Assembly (NCBI RefSeq): GCF_030373985.1
Contig: NZ_JAUCRB010000002.1
Location: forward strand, 1-64,000
Reading direction: 5' to 3'
From: Wolbachia pipientis
Lineage (GTDB): Bacteria > Pseudomonadota > Alphaproteobacteria > Rickettsiales > Anaplasmataceae
Length of the DNA: 64,000 bases
Under the pieces are notes generated by a model, which did no database searches, was not told where the DNA came from, and saw nothing but the letters and a program-made list of their open reading frames with translations. This document shows positions 18,907-28,380 of this stretch, one piece after another. How positions within the stretch are numbered: position 1 is the stretch's first letter; each line of letters starts with the position of its first letter. The position numbers and the translations under genes are program-made.

Positions 18907-18981
18907 TGGCTCCCCGGGCCGGATTCGAACCAGCGACCAATTGGTTAACAGCCAACTGCTCTACCACTGAGCTACCGAGGA
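18907..18981 (-). tRNA. tRNA-Asn (GTT), CCA encoded
   Basis: On the minus strand the cloverleaf is complete: acceptor TCCTCGG/CCGGGGA, D-arm AGCTCAGTGGTAGAGC, anticodon loop CTGTTAA with anticodon GTT, T-arm GCTGG-TTCGAAT-CCGGC, discriminator G and an encoded CCA at 18909-18907. The other three tRNA genes in this window do not encode CCA. Confidence 0.95.
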
Positions 18982-19098
18982 ATAAACTGGCTTCAATTTA
19001 TCATATTGAGCACTGATTGTAAACGGGTTCTGTTTGCAATCATGATCAAAGCAATGTTAAAGGCGCATAATTGTACACGTTTGCAAAAAGCATAAAGC

Positions 19099-20619
19099 CT
19101 AATGAAAAAAGCTACGAACGCTGGTGAAAAACATGGCAATTTTATTTTCATTTGCGGTTGCTATTACATCTTGGTCCTTCAACGAGCCGCCAGGCTGAAT
19201 TATGCCTGTAATTCCATGTTTTGCACTTTCTATTATGCTATCTGGAAATGGAAAAAATGCATCTGAAGCAAGCACAGCACTTTTGCACCTTTCACCCGCC
19301 TTTTTAACTGCAATGTTCACACTATCTATTCTACTTGTTTGTCCTGCACCGATACCGATGGCGCAACCGCCTTTTGCTATAACTATAGCATTGGATTTTA
19401 CATGCTTACATATTTTCCAAGCAAAAATAAGATCTTCTTTTTCTCTCTCCGTTGCAGCATGCTCCGTTACTTGATTCATCTCTTCTGCTTTTATTGTATA
19501 GTTATTATTTTCTTGTACTAAAAACCCACCGGCAACGTTTTTGATTTGAAACTTTGCATTTTGCTGAAGAGAGCTATGAACAATTACTCTTAAATTTTTC
19601 TTTCTCTGCAAAATTTTTAGTGCTTCATCGTCTATTGATGGTGCTATTACTACTTCCAAAAATACCTCGCTTAATTTTTCTGCTAGCTTTAAATCCATTT
19701 CCCGATTCAAAGCAACTATGCCGCCAAAACTGCTTATTTCATCACACGATAGGGCCTTTTCATATGCTTCTGATGCATTATTACCAACAGCAGCACCACA
19801 TGGGTTATTGTGCTTGATTATTACCGCCGCAGGCTCTTGAAATTCAGAAACTATGTTAATTGCAGATTCTATATCTACTATATTATTATAACTCAACTCT
19901 TTTCCATGTAGTTTTTCCAGCGGATATTTGGTAAATTGATTACTGTAAAATGCAGCTTTTTGATGGGGATTTTCGCCATATCTAAGTTCTTGTGCTTTAC
20001 GTCCGTATAGGGCAAAAAACTCTGGTAACTCATTGCTTTTACTCTTAAACAAAAACCAACTGTAAATATTAGAATCGTAGCACGCAGTAAGAGCAAATGC
20101 CTTACATGCTAGATATTTTCTGTATTCCAATGTCGTTTCATTGTTATTTTTGACCATCTCAGCTTTCAGTGTTTCATAGTCCTGAGCACTAGAAATAACC
20201 GAAGTAAAATGAAAATTTTTTGCTGCAGCCCTAATTAGCGCTACTCCGCCGATATCAATTTGTTCTATAACTTGCTCTTCACTTGAACCGCTACTTACTG
20301 TTTCCAAAAATGGATATAGATTAATTATAAGCAGGTCTATGGGCTCGATTCCTAAATCTTGCATTTCTTTTTTGTGTTTTTCTCGATCACAGAGTATTCC
20401 TCCATGAATTTTAGGGTGTAAAGTTTTCACCCTACCATCTAGTATCTCTGGAAATTGAGTATAATCTGAGGCTTCTTGCGTTTTTATCCCAGCATCAGAT
20501 AACACTTTATAAGTATTTCCCGTTGAAAGAATTTCTATTTGTTGCTGTGTTAAAAATGATGCAAGGTCAACTATGTTTGTCTTATCATATACTGATATTA
20601 AAGCTCTCTTAATTTTCAC
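19099..20619 (-). CDS. purH: Bifunctional AICAR formyltransferase/IMP cyclohydrolase PurH
   Basis: PurH performs the last two steps to IMP. The N-terminal cyclohydrolase domain begins ALISVYDKTNIVDLA and has GRVKTLHPKIHGGIL. The formyltransferase domain has LRYGENPHQKAAFY, IKHNNPCGAAVG (His for catalysis) and SDAFFPFPDSI near the end. The length of 506 aa is normal. It stands alone on the minus strand between tRNA-Asn and an MlaD-like gene. purE and purD are the other purine genes in the window. Confidence 0.97.
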   Translation of the reverse strand: MKIKRALISVYDKTNIVDLASFLTQQQIEILSTGNTYKVLSDAGIKTQEASDYTQFPEILDGRVKTLHPKIHGGILCDREKHKKEMQDLGIEPIDLLIINLYPFLETVSSGSSEEQVIEQIDIGGVALIRAAAKNFHFTSVISSAQDYETLKAEMVKNNNETTLEYRKYLACKAFALTACYDSNIYSWFLFKSKSNELPEFFALYGRKAQELRYGENPHQKAAFYSNQFTKYPLEKLHGKELSYNNIVDIESAINIVSEFQEPAAVIIKHNNPCGAAVGNNASEAYEKALSCDEISSFGGIVALNREMDLKLAEKLSEVFLEVVIAPSIDDEALKILQRKKNLRVIVHSSLQQNAKFQIKNVAGGFLVQENNNYTIKAEEMNQVTEHAATEREKEDLIFAWKICKHVKSNAIVIAKGGCAIGIGAGQTSRIDSVNIAVKKAGERCKSAVLASDAFFPFPDSIIESAKHGITGIIQPGGSLKDQDVIATANENKIAMFFTSVRSFFH

Positions 20620-20844
20620 TCTTACATAGAAAGTTTTTTAAGATTATACATAAGAAAAAGGAGTTTGGCTATAGCCATATCATACTGCTCATAACCGCCT
20701 TAACTTCCGCGTTGCATAGTGAGATATTAACCAACGGCGGCACCTAAGTAGCCAACACTGGGGTAACAAAAAGAACAATGCACAGGGATAGTGCGTAACC
20801 AAAATAAAGAACGGGCAGCAGTTATTGAACAACAGGGAAGGGGC

Positions 20845-21300
20845 CTATTTTGTAAACATACTAAGAATTTTGTCTATTATTCCACCCACATTTGCTTCAG
20901 CTTGGGTATACTCTATCTTACCACCTTTCGAGATTAGTTTAGCACCTGATCCAGGTGATATGTTAACAAATTTACCACTAATAACCCCGCTGCTAGTTAT
21001 TAAGGCTGAGCTATCAATCGGCAACTTTATGTCTTTACTTATGCACATATCGATTCGAGCTAAGTAGGTAGTTTTATCAAGTGATACACCAGTTATATTT
21101 CCAACATCTACACCGGCAATCTTGACGCTATCACCAACTATTATGCCATTAGCATTAGCAAAAAAACCATATATTTTATAGCAATCCTTATAGCTTTTTT
21201 TGATGTCAGATAGCTTATCAACAGCAAAGCAAGCCAGAAAAATAGTAAAAAACAATACAAACAATCCGGCAATTATTTCAAGTATATTTGATCTTCGCAT
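20845..21300 (-). CDS. mlaD: MlaD-like MCE-domain lipid transport protein
   Basis: The 151-aa protein has one N-terminal membrane helix (ILEIIAGLFVLFFTIFLACF) and then a single MCE domain: YGFFANANGIIVGDSVKIAG, VDVGNITGVSLD and a GVISGKFVNISPGSGAKLI segment. This is the layout of MlaD, the periplasmic ring of the Mla ABC system for phospholipid traffic between the membranes. No mlaE/F is adjacent. It starts 2 bp after the NDUFA12-like gene stop, so the two are probably co-transcribed, an arrangement also seen in related Alphaproteobacteria. Confidence 0.9.
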   Translation of the reverse strand: MRRSNILEIIAGLFVLFFTIFLACFAVDKLSDIKKSYKDCYKIYGFFANANGIIVGDSVKIAGVDVGNITGVSLDKTTYLARIDMCISKDIKLPIDSSALITSSGVISGKFVNISPGSGAKLISKGGKIEYTQAEANVGGIIDKILSMFTK

Positions 21301-21302
21301 CT

Positions 21303-21617
21303 TTAGTTATTAGGATTCCAGCTTTCATGGTAATTTTTTACTTTTTGGTTTGGATAGTACGCATCTTTTGTACCCGTCAAATTAGGAGCATGTTGTACTT
21401 TTCTTTTTTTATTATTAACTGGCACTGCATTACTAGTATAGTGAAGCCATATATGCCACTCTGGAAGCACTGTTGTAGGTTCAGAGATACTTCTATACAC
21501 AACCCACCTCTTTCCTTTACTTGATTCATAGTAAGAGTTTCCATTTTCATCACTCCCTATAAACTTACCTTTCCTTAGTAATAGGCGTTTTATTGCATTA
21601 CAAATTTTAGACAACAT
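21303..21617 (-). CDS. NDUFA12/17.2-kDa complex I subunit homologue
   Basis: This 104-aa protein has the conserved NDUFA12-family path: FIGSDENGNSYYESSKGKRW, VVYRSISEPTTVLPEWHIWLHY and the C-terminal PNLTGTKDAYYPN. In mitochondria and in Alphaproteobacteria the family is an accessory subunit of NADH:quinone oxidoreductase. The core subunit NuoF is elsewhere in this window. Soluble, with no signal peptide. It lies directly upstream of the MlaD-like gene. Confidence 0.9.
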   Translation of the reverse strand: MLSKICNAIKRLLLRKGKFIGSDENGNSYYESSKGKRWVVYRSISEPTTVLPEWHIWLHYTSNAVPVNNKKRKVQHAPNLTGTKDAYYPNQKVKNYHESWNPNN

Positions 21618-21681
21618 AAGGGTATTAAAACAAAAAGTATTATATATACTAATACTTTAACAGCCCATTAACAACAATTTA

Positions 21682-23148
21682 ATGCAATTACCAATCTTAC
21701 AAGTTATTATACCAATAATCGCATCAATGTTTTGCTTTCTTACTAGGAAACATAAGGTATCCTGGTTTATTTCTTTTGTCACAACGACAGCCACTTTTTT
21801 TATTTCATTGATACTGCTGATGAAGACACATCGTGGTGAAATTATAACTTATTACCTTGGAGATTGGGCTCCTCCATACGGAATAGAGTTGAAAATCGAT
21901 ATGTTAAATTCCTTAACTCTCATTCTAGTGAATCTTGTAGCACTGATAAGTATCCTTTATAGCTTTCATATTAATGAAAAAGAGATTAGCAAAAACAAAA
22001 TCACCGGTTTTTACTCTTTGTTTCTGTTGTGCTTAAGTGGACTGCTTGGAATCTTAGTAACAAACGACATATTCAACCTTTATGTTTTTTTAGAAATTTC
22101 ATCTCTTTCCTCTTACGTATTGGTTTCAATGGGAAGGAATAAAAAAGCTCTAGTTGCGGCATTTGAATATCTGATTAGTGGGACAATAGGTGCAACATTT
22201 TATTTGTTTGGCATCGGGCTTTTGTACTCCATGACAGGAACGCTCAATATGTCTGACATGGCCGAAAGAATAGTGCTGTTATATAATAATAATATCGTAA
22301 AGCTTGGCACATTGTTTATTTTTGTTGGTCTCTCAATCAAGATGGCACTATTTCCATTAAGCAGGTGGCTAGTTAATTCATATAGCGAAGCATCAAATTT
22401 CGTCAGCATATTCTTTTCAGGCACAGTGACCAAAGTAATGATATATGTTTTTATCAGAATCTTCTACACTGTTTTCCATCAAAATTTCTTTTTATTTAAG
22501 TCGCCATTAAACAATGTGATAGTTATCCTTGCGCTTTGCGCTATTGTGTTTGGGTCAGCATTTGCAATAACCGCAAAAGACATAAAGAGATTATTTGCTC
22601 ACTCTAGCGTCAGCCAGATTGGTTATATAATTTTAGTGCTGAGTTTAAACTCAAAAGCAGGTTTATTTGCAGCAGTTTTTCACATAGTAAACCACAGTAT
22701 AATAAAAACATCTTTATTCATGACTGCAGGATGTATTTCCTATAGGTTTAATACAACAAAAATAGAAAGCTTATCGGGATTAAAAAAATCAATGCCTTAT
22801 ACAACACTTGCATTTACTCTACTCAGTTTAGCATTGATCGGTGTACCTTTAACAAATGGCTTCGTAAGCAAATGGTATATAATGAGAGCAATTATCGAGT
22901 CTCACTCATGGATTTCTCTAATAGTTTCTACTGTTGGGTCTTTTCTTGCATTGATATATACGTGGAAAGTGGTAGAGAAAATGTATTTTGAAAATGATGC
23001 ATCGCCACATGCTGGAATAACATCTAGCCAGGCTAATGAGGTGCCATTACCTATGCTTCTCTGTCTGTTACTCATGGCAGCTTTAACGATAGTAACTGGC
23101 ATATATAGCAATCCAATTCGATTAGTAGTTGAAAAGTTGGCTTTTTGA
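21682..23148 (+). CDS. mrpD: Mrp/Mnh antiporter large subunit D (NuoN/MrpD-like)
   Basis: This 488-aa polytopic protein has the proton-translocating antiporter fold, with about 14 helices. Motifs include FNLYVFLEISSLSSYVLVSMG with the conserved Glu, a Lys in KMALFPLSRWLVNSYSEASN, and KDIKRLFAHSSVSQIGYIIL with HIVNHSIIKTSLFMTAG. These point to MrpD/MnhD rather than to a NuoL/M/N subunit. It is the likely large partner of the F-G-MbhDE-B-C cluster at 4269-6072 but lies 15 kb away. rodA follows after 42 bp. Confidence 0.9.
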   Translation: MQLPILQVIIPIIASMFCFLTRKHKVSWFISFVTTTATFFISLILLMKTHRGEIITYYLGDWAPPYGIELKIDMLNSLTLILVNLVALISILYSFHINEKEISKNKITGFYSLFLLCLSGLLGILVTNDIFNLYVFLEISSLSSYVLVSMGRNKKALVAAFEYLISGTIGATFYLFGIGLLYSMTGTLNMSDMAERIVLLYNNNIVKLGTLFIFVGLSIKMALFPLSRWLVNSYSEASNFVSIFFSGTVTKVMIYVFIRIFYTVFHQNFFLFKSPLNNVIVILALCAIVFGSAFAITAKDIKRLFAHSSVSQIGYIILVLSLNSKAGLFAAVFHIVNHSIIKTSLFMTAGCISYRFNTTKIESLSGLKKSMPYTTLAFTLLSLALIGVPLTNGFVSKWYIMRAIIESHSWISLIVSTVGSFLALIYTWKVVEKMYFENDASPHAGITSSQANEVPLPMLLCLLLMAALTIVTGIYSNPIRLVVEKLAF

Positions 23149-23190
23149 CTTTCATCTCTTACTATACTTTAAGATCATAAGGTTTTTGTC

Positions 23191-24306
23191 GTGGATAGGC
23201 TAAAAAAGATTTACTTGTTATTACTCATTAACATAATAGCTCTGTTTTGCGTTGGCATTGTTGTTCAATATTCTTCTGCTGGAGGAAAGTGGGTGCCATT
23301 TGCAATTCATCAACTAGTTATATTCTCTTTCTTCTTTCTATTGGCTATAGCTATGTCATTCATAGAGCTAGATTTTTATTTGAAGCACGCTTATTTTTTT
23401 TATATAGCAACAGTGATTGCGCTGTTAGTGGTAAATTTTTTTGGCTTGCACATAATGGGTGCAACAAGGTGGATAAGAATTGGATCAATTAGTTTGCAAC
23501 CATCAGAATTTGCAAAAGTGGGCTTAATACTCGCACTTGCTCGTTATTTTAACAGGCAAAGTGTGTATAAAATGATGGAATTTCAAAGATTATTTAAGGC
23601 GCTCATAATCATTTTCTTACCCGTGTTCTTAGTGTTAAAGCAGCCTAATTTAGGCACAGCTGTGATAATGTTATTTATAGGTGCATCAATTATATTCACG
23701 GCAATAATAAAAAGATCACATTTAATAATGTGTGGAACGCTTAGCATTCTTGCAATACCAGCTGTCTGGCCCTTTTTACGCACTTATCACAAACAAAGGA
23801 TATTGTCATTTCTGGATTCATCGGTGGATCCACTTGGAATAGGTTATAATGCGCAGCAGTCTCAAATAGCTATTGGTTCTGGAGGTTTGCTTGGTAAAGG
23901 TTTTGTTAGTGGAAGTCAAACCCAACTTGGATTTTTGCCAGAAAAGCGCGCAGATTTTGCTTTTGCAGCGCTTGGCGAAGAATGGGGGTTTTTAGGTAGT
24001 ATGGCTTTAATTTCTCTCTATACTACGTTACTTGCTATAATATTTTCTATTGCTTATAGATCGAAAAATTATTTTTCTAAGTTGGTATCCATCGGAATTT
24101 TTGCTTTTTTTGGCTCTCATTTCTTCATAAACATTGGAATGACAACAGGCCTTTTACCCGTGATAGGTGATCCATTGCCATTTTTATCCTATGGAGGGAG
24201 CACAACTGCTGCAAGCTTAATATGCATAGGGTTTCTACTAAGTTCTGTAACGTCTGCAAAAGATTTAAAGCTGAGCTCTCGATTTCATCCTCAAGAAGGA
24301 CCGTAG
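23191..24306 (+). CDS. rodA: Rod-shape/SEDS protein RodA
   Basis: This 371-aa SEDS-family glycosyltransferase has about ten helices. Motifs are GATRWIRIGSISLQPSEFAK, then QPNLGTAVIM, the SQTQLGFLPEKRADFAFAALGEEWGF region, and MTTGLLPVIGDPLPFLSYGG near the end. The short N-terminus and this motif set favour RodA over FtsW. It starts with GTG. SEDS proteins polymerise lipid II with a class B PBP; here the PBP at 54964-56511 is the only class B partner in the window. This implies retained minimal peptidoglycan synthesis. Confidence 0.93.
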   Translation: MDRLKKIYLLLLINIIALFCVGIVVQYSSAGGKWVPFAIHQLVIFSFFFLLAIAMSFIELDFYLKHAYFFYIATVIALLVVNFFGLHIMGATRWIRIGSISLQPSEFAKVGLILALARYFNRQSVYKMMEFQRLFKALIIIFLPVFLVLKQPNLGTAVIMLFIGASIIFTAIIKRSHLIMCGTLSILAIPAVWPFLRTYHKQRILSFLDSSVDPLGIGYNAQQSQIAIGSGGLLGKGFVSGSQTQLGFLPEKRADFAFAALGEEWGFLGSMALISLYTTLLAIIFSIAYRSKNYFSKLVSIGIFAFFGSHFFINIGMTTGLLPVIGDPLPFLSYGGSTTAASLICIGFLLSSVTSAKDLKLSSRFHPQEGP

Positions 24307-24754
24307 TTTGAGATCTGACGTCAATAGAAACATTTGCTTTAAGTAGACTTTGCAACTTTCTTGCATGACATTTGGCAGCGTTTTGGGAAACGGAGCTAAA
24401 AACTACTGACAATTTTAACAACCTCCTTATTATAGCATTGAGGTTGTTTCTACCTCAAAACTTGTTTTTGATCCGTGCGGGTTCAATAAAAAAATTCAGT
24501 AAAAAACTGAAGGTATTTTTTTGCAGGTTACATCAAATTGTTGGGGCTACATGTCTTTTAAGTTTTTTCTACATTCAGCCAAGTCGCGCTTAGGGTTAAG
24601 CGTCAGCACATTATTACAGCGCCAATATAAAGTATTAGAGGTCAAAACTCGCTACCTGGGGCTTCATTGCCTTTTTCCATTTAGCAAATTTCTTAGCATT
24701 TACAGCTAAAGCAATTTAAGAGCACGCAGCGTTACAAAAAATGCCAATCTGCTT
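24307..24754. other. Gap filled by an inverted dispersed repeat
   Basis: There is no gene in these 448 bp. Most of the gap is the minus-strand copy of the ~330-bp repeat (24397-24712). The remainder, next to the rodA stop, is featureless. Confidence 0.6.
24397..24712 (-). repeat. Dispersed ~330-bp repeat, copy C (inverted)
   Basis: Read on the minus strand it follows copies A (11322-11680) and B (36275-36632) block by block: 'aagaaatttgctaaatgg', 'cgagttttgacc', 'ctaatactttatattggcgc', 'ctgacgcttaaccctaagcg', 'aaaagacatgtagcccca', 'caaaaacaagttttgag' and the final '..gtcagtagttttt'. It is closer to copy B than to A in the 'taaccctaagcg' block. Confidence 0.75.
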
Positions 24755-25720
24755 TTATGCAAGAAATACTTGACCAAAAAAGCCAACTATATTTTCTTTC
24801 ACTTCTATGCTATCTGTCATATTATTTACTCTCACACGAAATTCAGATGAGTTCTTAAACCCGCTACTGTACCAGCCTATGTGTTTGCGAGCCATCTTTA
24901 CTCCTGTATCATTTCCATAATATTCAAGAATACTGTTGTAATGTTCAAGTATGATGCTTAATCTCTCTAAAGCTGTTGGCTCGGAAATTTCACTTCCGTT
25001 TAGAAAGTTCATTGCTCGATTAATCAGCCAAGGTTTACCGTAAGCACCTCGACCTATCATCACTCCGTCTGCTCCTGATTCTTTGAGAGCTTTTTGAATA
25101 TCATTCAAATTTTTAATATCGCCATTTACTACAACTGGAATTTTCACTTGATCTTTGACACTTCTGACGAACTTCCAATCTGCTTGACCGTTATAAAGCT
25201 GCGCCCTTGTTCTTCCATGCACAGTGATCATTTTTGCTCCAAGATCCTCTGCAATTTTTGCTAAACTTGGAGCATTACGGTCTTCATCATTCCATCCAGT
25301 GCGCATTTTCACCGTAACTGGCACGCTTACTGCCTTGACTACAGCTTCGATTATTTCAGCAGCCTTTTTTTCATCACGCATTAGTGCTGATCCTGCATAA
25401 CCGTTTACGACTTTCTTAACCGGGCAACCAAAATTTATGTCTATAATTTTAGCGCCCATGTCCTCATTTAATTTTGCAGCTTCTGCCATTACATCCGGCT
25501 CACATCCAGCAAGCTGTACAGCAGTTAATTCATCAACTTTTGCTCTTTGCATACTCTGACGAGTTTGCATGATTATAGCTCTACTTGCAATCATCTCTGA
25601 GACTAACAAACTTGCACCAAGTTTTTTTACTATACTTCTAAACGGATAATCAGTCACTCCAGACATTGGAGCTAAAATAACCGGAGAATCAATCGTCAAA
25701 TTTCCTATTTGGAGGGGCAT
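24755..25720 (-). CDS. dusB: tRNA-dihydrouridine synthase (DusB type)
   Basis: This flavin enzyme reduces specific uridines in tRNA. It shows LAPMSGVTDYPFRSI, the substrate-contact INFGCPVKKVVNGYAGSALM with the catalytic Cys, KMRTGWND, HGRTRAQLYNGQADW and GADGVMIGRGAYGKPWL. I chose the ATG at 25720 (MPLQIGNLTIDSPV). The longer frame to 25756 adds unconserved residues that would overlap the upstream OTU gene by 23 bp. At 321 aa it fits DusB. It is probably co-transcribed with the OTU gene, whose stop lies about 14 bp upstream. Confidence 0.92.
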   Translation of the reverse strand: MPLQIGNLTIDSPVILAPMSGVTDYPFRSIVKKLGASLLVSEMIASRAIIMQTRQSMQRAKVDELTAVQLAGCEPDVMAEAAKLNEDMGAKIIDINFGCPVKKVVNGYAGSALMRDEKKAAEIIEAVVKAVSVPVTVKMRTGWNDEDRNAPSLAKIAEDLGAKMITVHGRTRAQLYNGQADWKFVRSVKDQVKIPVVVNGDIKNLNDIQKALKESGADGVMIGRGAYGKPWLINRAMNFLNGSEISEPTALERLSIILEHYNSILEYYGNDTGVKMARKHIGWYSSGFKNSSEFRVRVNNMTDSIEVKENIVGFFGQVFLA

Positions 25721-25733
25721 ACACTCAATATGT

Positions 25734-26903
25734 TTAACGCAACGCGTTACGTACACTTGCTACAACACCTTGTACAACTGAACCTACCTTTCTCAAATCA
25801 GATTGTGCTTCCTCTAATTCTACAACCTCAGCCCTAGAGTAATGATTTACTGCTAAGTATATTATTTCCTTTTCTTTTTCACCCCATAGTTCATTGTTTT
25901 GCTGGTAGCTCTCATTTATCATTTCTGAATTTGGTTTAAACACTGTATGTACATCATTACCATTATTTTTATAATGAACGTCAATTTCAATATTAGCCAA
26001 TGAAGCCAAAATAGGAATTTCTTCTATAAAAACATAGTAACTTTGACTGCTGATTGCTTCTAGGTAGGATTTGTAAATAGATTTACTATTGAGAAAAGAA
26101 TTTGCTACACTCTCACTACTATAATTTTTGTCATATCTCCTTGCACTGAAAAAACTACCGACAGCAAATTCTTTTAAGTAGCTACTAACTTCATTTTCAT
26201 GTAAACCTACACGAAGTAACTTCCTTATTAACTTTTCAACCTTTTTTTTGACTTTCTTTATTCTCTTGTTTGTATATTCAGCCAACTTTTTTATTTCATT
26301 GGACTTACCAGTTAAATCTTCTGGTTTGTTTAAGAACATATTAAAAACTTTTTCTAGTTGAGCTTTTAAAGGGGCTGGCATGCTTGTATCACCCAAAGAT
26401 ATAAATTGGCTTAAAAACTTGTGCCATTCCATTCTCATTTTTTGTGCTTTTTCAGCCTTATATTGACCAGAGCTATCATTACCAAACGCCGCATGAAAAA
26501 AGCAATTTCCATCCCCTGCGGTATTATATGTAACAATTTTTGCTTGTTTGGGCTGCTTGCTTTCTGTTGAGCAAATGTCATCTACAATACCACTATCCCT
26601 ATCTGGAGTTTTTTGCCTATCTTGACTTGTTTTTTTCCCGTTAATATAACCCTTCACCAAGTGAAATAAAGGCTCAACAGCTACTTTATATGTCACTACA
26701 AGAGCTATCCCGATTGCAACCCAAATTACAGGATGAGAAATTAGCATAGCAAGTGGCAAAGTCAATAGAGGAAATCCTACTATCAACCCCAAACAGCCAA
26801 TGGTAAATGTGGCTGACAGATATATACCAAAGGTGTAAATAGCAAACCTTCTACCAGCCTTGAGTTTTGTAAAATAAGTATTCTCTCCTCTAGTACCTAA
26901 CAT
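25734..26903 (-). CDS. OTU-like cysteine protease with N-terminal membrane segments
   Basis: The 389-aa protein begins with two hydrophobic segments (about residues 21-48 and 48-75). An ovarian-tumour (OTU) protease domain starts near residue 122: GDGNCFFHAAF supplies Asp131 and nucleophile Cys134, and EIIYLAVNHYSRAEV supplies His354. Between them is a Lys-rich helical insertion (about residues 195-245). OTU proteins are deubiquitinases in eukaryotes. Bacteria lack ubiquitin, so host targeting is the natural inference, although no secretion signal can be identified. It is surrounded by housekeeping genes and could have been gained by transfer. Confidence 0.85.
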   Translation of the reverse strand: MLGTRGENTYFTKLKAGRRFAIYTFGIYLSATFTIGCLGLIVGFPLLTLPLAMLISHPVIWVAIGIALVVTYKVAVEPLFHLVKGYINGKKTSQDRQKTPDRDSGIVDDICSTESKQPKQAKIVTYNTAGDGNCFFHAAFGNDSSGQYKAEKAQKMRMEWHKFLSQFISLGDTSMPAPLKAQLEKVFNMFLNKPEDLTGKSNEIKKLAEYTNKRIKKVKKKVEKLIRKLLRVGLHENEVSSYLKEFAVGSFFSARRYDKNYSSESVANSFLNSKSIYKSYLEAISSQSYYVFIEEIPILASLANIEIDVHYKNNGNDVHTVFKPNSEMINESYQQNNELWGEKEKEIIYLAVNHYSRAEVVELEEAQSDLRKVGSVVQGVVASVRNALR

Positions 26904-27064
26904 ATTAATTCTATAAATACCAGGTCAATTAGATTTTGACAAATTTTAAGGGCAAAGTCAACCATAATAATCTTAGCATTTCTTTGTGTTGTGTGCAATG
27001 ATATTGAGTATCAAAAGCTTTTGAAGTACAGTAATAAAGTTAATAACTATTGGCTAGTGCAATA

Positions 27065-28342
27065 ATGCATGATATAGAATACATACGTAAAAACCCTGAA
27101 GAATTTGCGGAGGCGATGAAAAGCAGGGGGATGAAAAAATTTACTGCGAAAGAGATATTGGAAATCGATCATGAAAAAAGGGCATTGACCACTAAATTGC
27201 AAGATTTGAATAGGCAGTGCAATGGAATCACAGAAGAAATAAAGAAGCTCAAAATGAGCAAGAGCTCTTGTGAAGAGCAAACAGAGGCATCAAAAAACAT
27301 CACAAATAAGATAGGGGCTATTAGCTTAAAAGAGCAAATAGAAAAGGGCAAGTTAGTGAATATCTTATCTAACTTGCCGAATATCCCTGCACAAGATGTG
27401 CCAATAGGGACAGATGAGAACTCTAACGTAGAAGTGAGAAGATATGGAGAAAAAGGGCAATTTGATTTTGTGCCAATGTCTCATTATAAGCTTGGAGAAA
27501 GGTTAGGTTTAATGGACTCTGAACAAGCAGCAAAAATTTCCGGATCAAGGTTTGCAGTATTAAAAGGGCAATTAGCTAGGCTTGAACGAGCATTAGTAAA
27601 TTTTATGCTTGAAATGCATGTTAATGAATTTAGCTATACTGAAGTATATCATCCAGCTTTAGTGAAAAACGAGGCGATGTATAACGTGGGTCAGCTACCG
27701 AAATTTTCTAACGATTCGTATTTAACTACCGACGAATTGAGATTGATTCCTACAGGTGAAGTGGTCTTAACAAATTTGGTTGCTGATAAAATAATAGAAG
27801 AAAAAGAACTACCCATTCGTTTTACTGCATATTCAGAGTGTTTTCGTAAAGAAGCCGGTAGTGCAGGACGAGATACAAGAGGCATGATAAGGCAACACCA
27901 ATTTGGTAAAGTGGAGTTGGTAAGTATTACAACCGAAGACCAATCAAATGATGAGCTTGAGCGCATGACAAATGTTGCTGAAGAGATATTAAAAAAATTA
28001 GAATTGCCGTATAGAGTGATGCTATTATGCAGTGGTGATATGGGCTTTGCCGCACAAAAGACTTATGACATAGAGGTGTGGTTGCCTGGGCAAAATAAAT
28101 ACAGAGAAATATCAAGTTGCTCGAATTGCGGTGCATTTCAGGCAAGAAGAATGAACACTAAGTACTTTTCAGAAACTGATAAAAAGGTAAAAAAATACGT
28201 TCACACTTTAAATGGCTCAGCTTTAGCTATAGGAAGAACTATTATTGCCATAATGGAAAATTATCAAAATCCTGATGGGTCAATTACAATACCAAACATG
28301 TTGCAAAAGTATATGGGCAATGATACTGTTATAGTTAAATAA
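27065..28342 (+). CDS. serS: Seryl-tRNA synthetase
   Basis: SerRS is a class II synthetase. The N-terminal coiled-coil arm (about residues 25-100, rich in Lys/Glu) binds tRNA-Ser. The catalytic core has [13 protein letters not shown], motif 2 [20 protein letters not shown] with [11 protein letters not shown], and motif 3 [19 protein letters not shown]. The ATG at 27065 ([14 protein letters not shown]) is the conserved start. The frame stays open to a TTG at 27050, which is less likely. At 425 aa it is of normal length. Confidence 0.96.
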   Translation: MHDIEYIRKNPEEFAEAMKSRGMKKFTAKEILEIDHEKRALTTKLQDLNRQCNGITEEIKKLKMSKSSCEEQTEASKNITNKIGAISLKEQIEKGKLVNILSNLPNIPAQDVPIGTDENSNVEVRRYGEKGQFDFVPMSHYKLGERLGLMDSEQAAKISGSRFAVLKGQLARLERALVNFMLEMHVNEFSYTEVYHPALVKNEAMYNVGQLPKFSNDSYLTTDELRLIPTGEVVLTNLVADKIIEEKELPIRFTAYSECFRKEAGSAGRDTRGMIRQHQFGKVELVSITTEDQSNDELERMTNVAEEILKKLELPYRVMLLCSGDMGFAAQKTYDIEVWLPGQNKYREISSCSNCGAFQARRMNTKYFSETDKKVKKYVHTLNGSALAIGRTIIAIMENYQNPDGSITIPNMLQKYMGNDTVIVK

Positions 28343-28380
28343 TAATCTTAACATACTAAAAAGCGAGGGGATAAAAAAAT

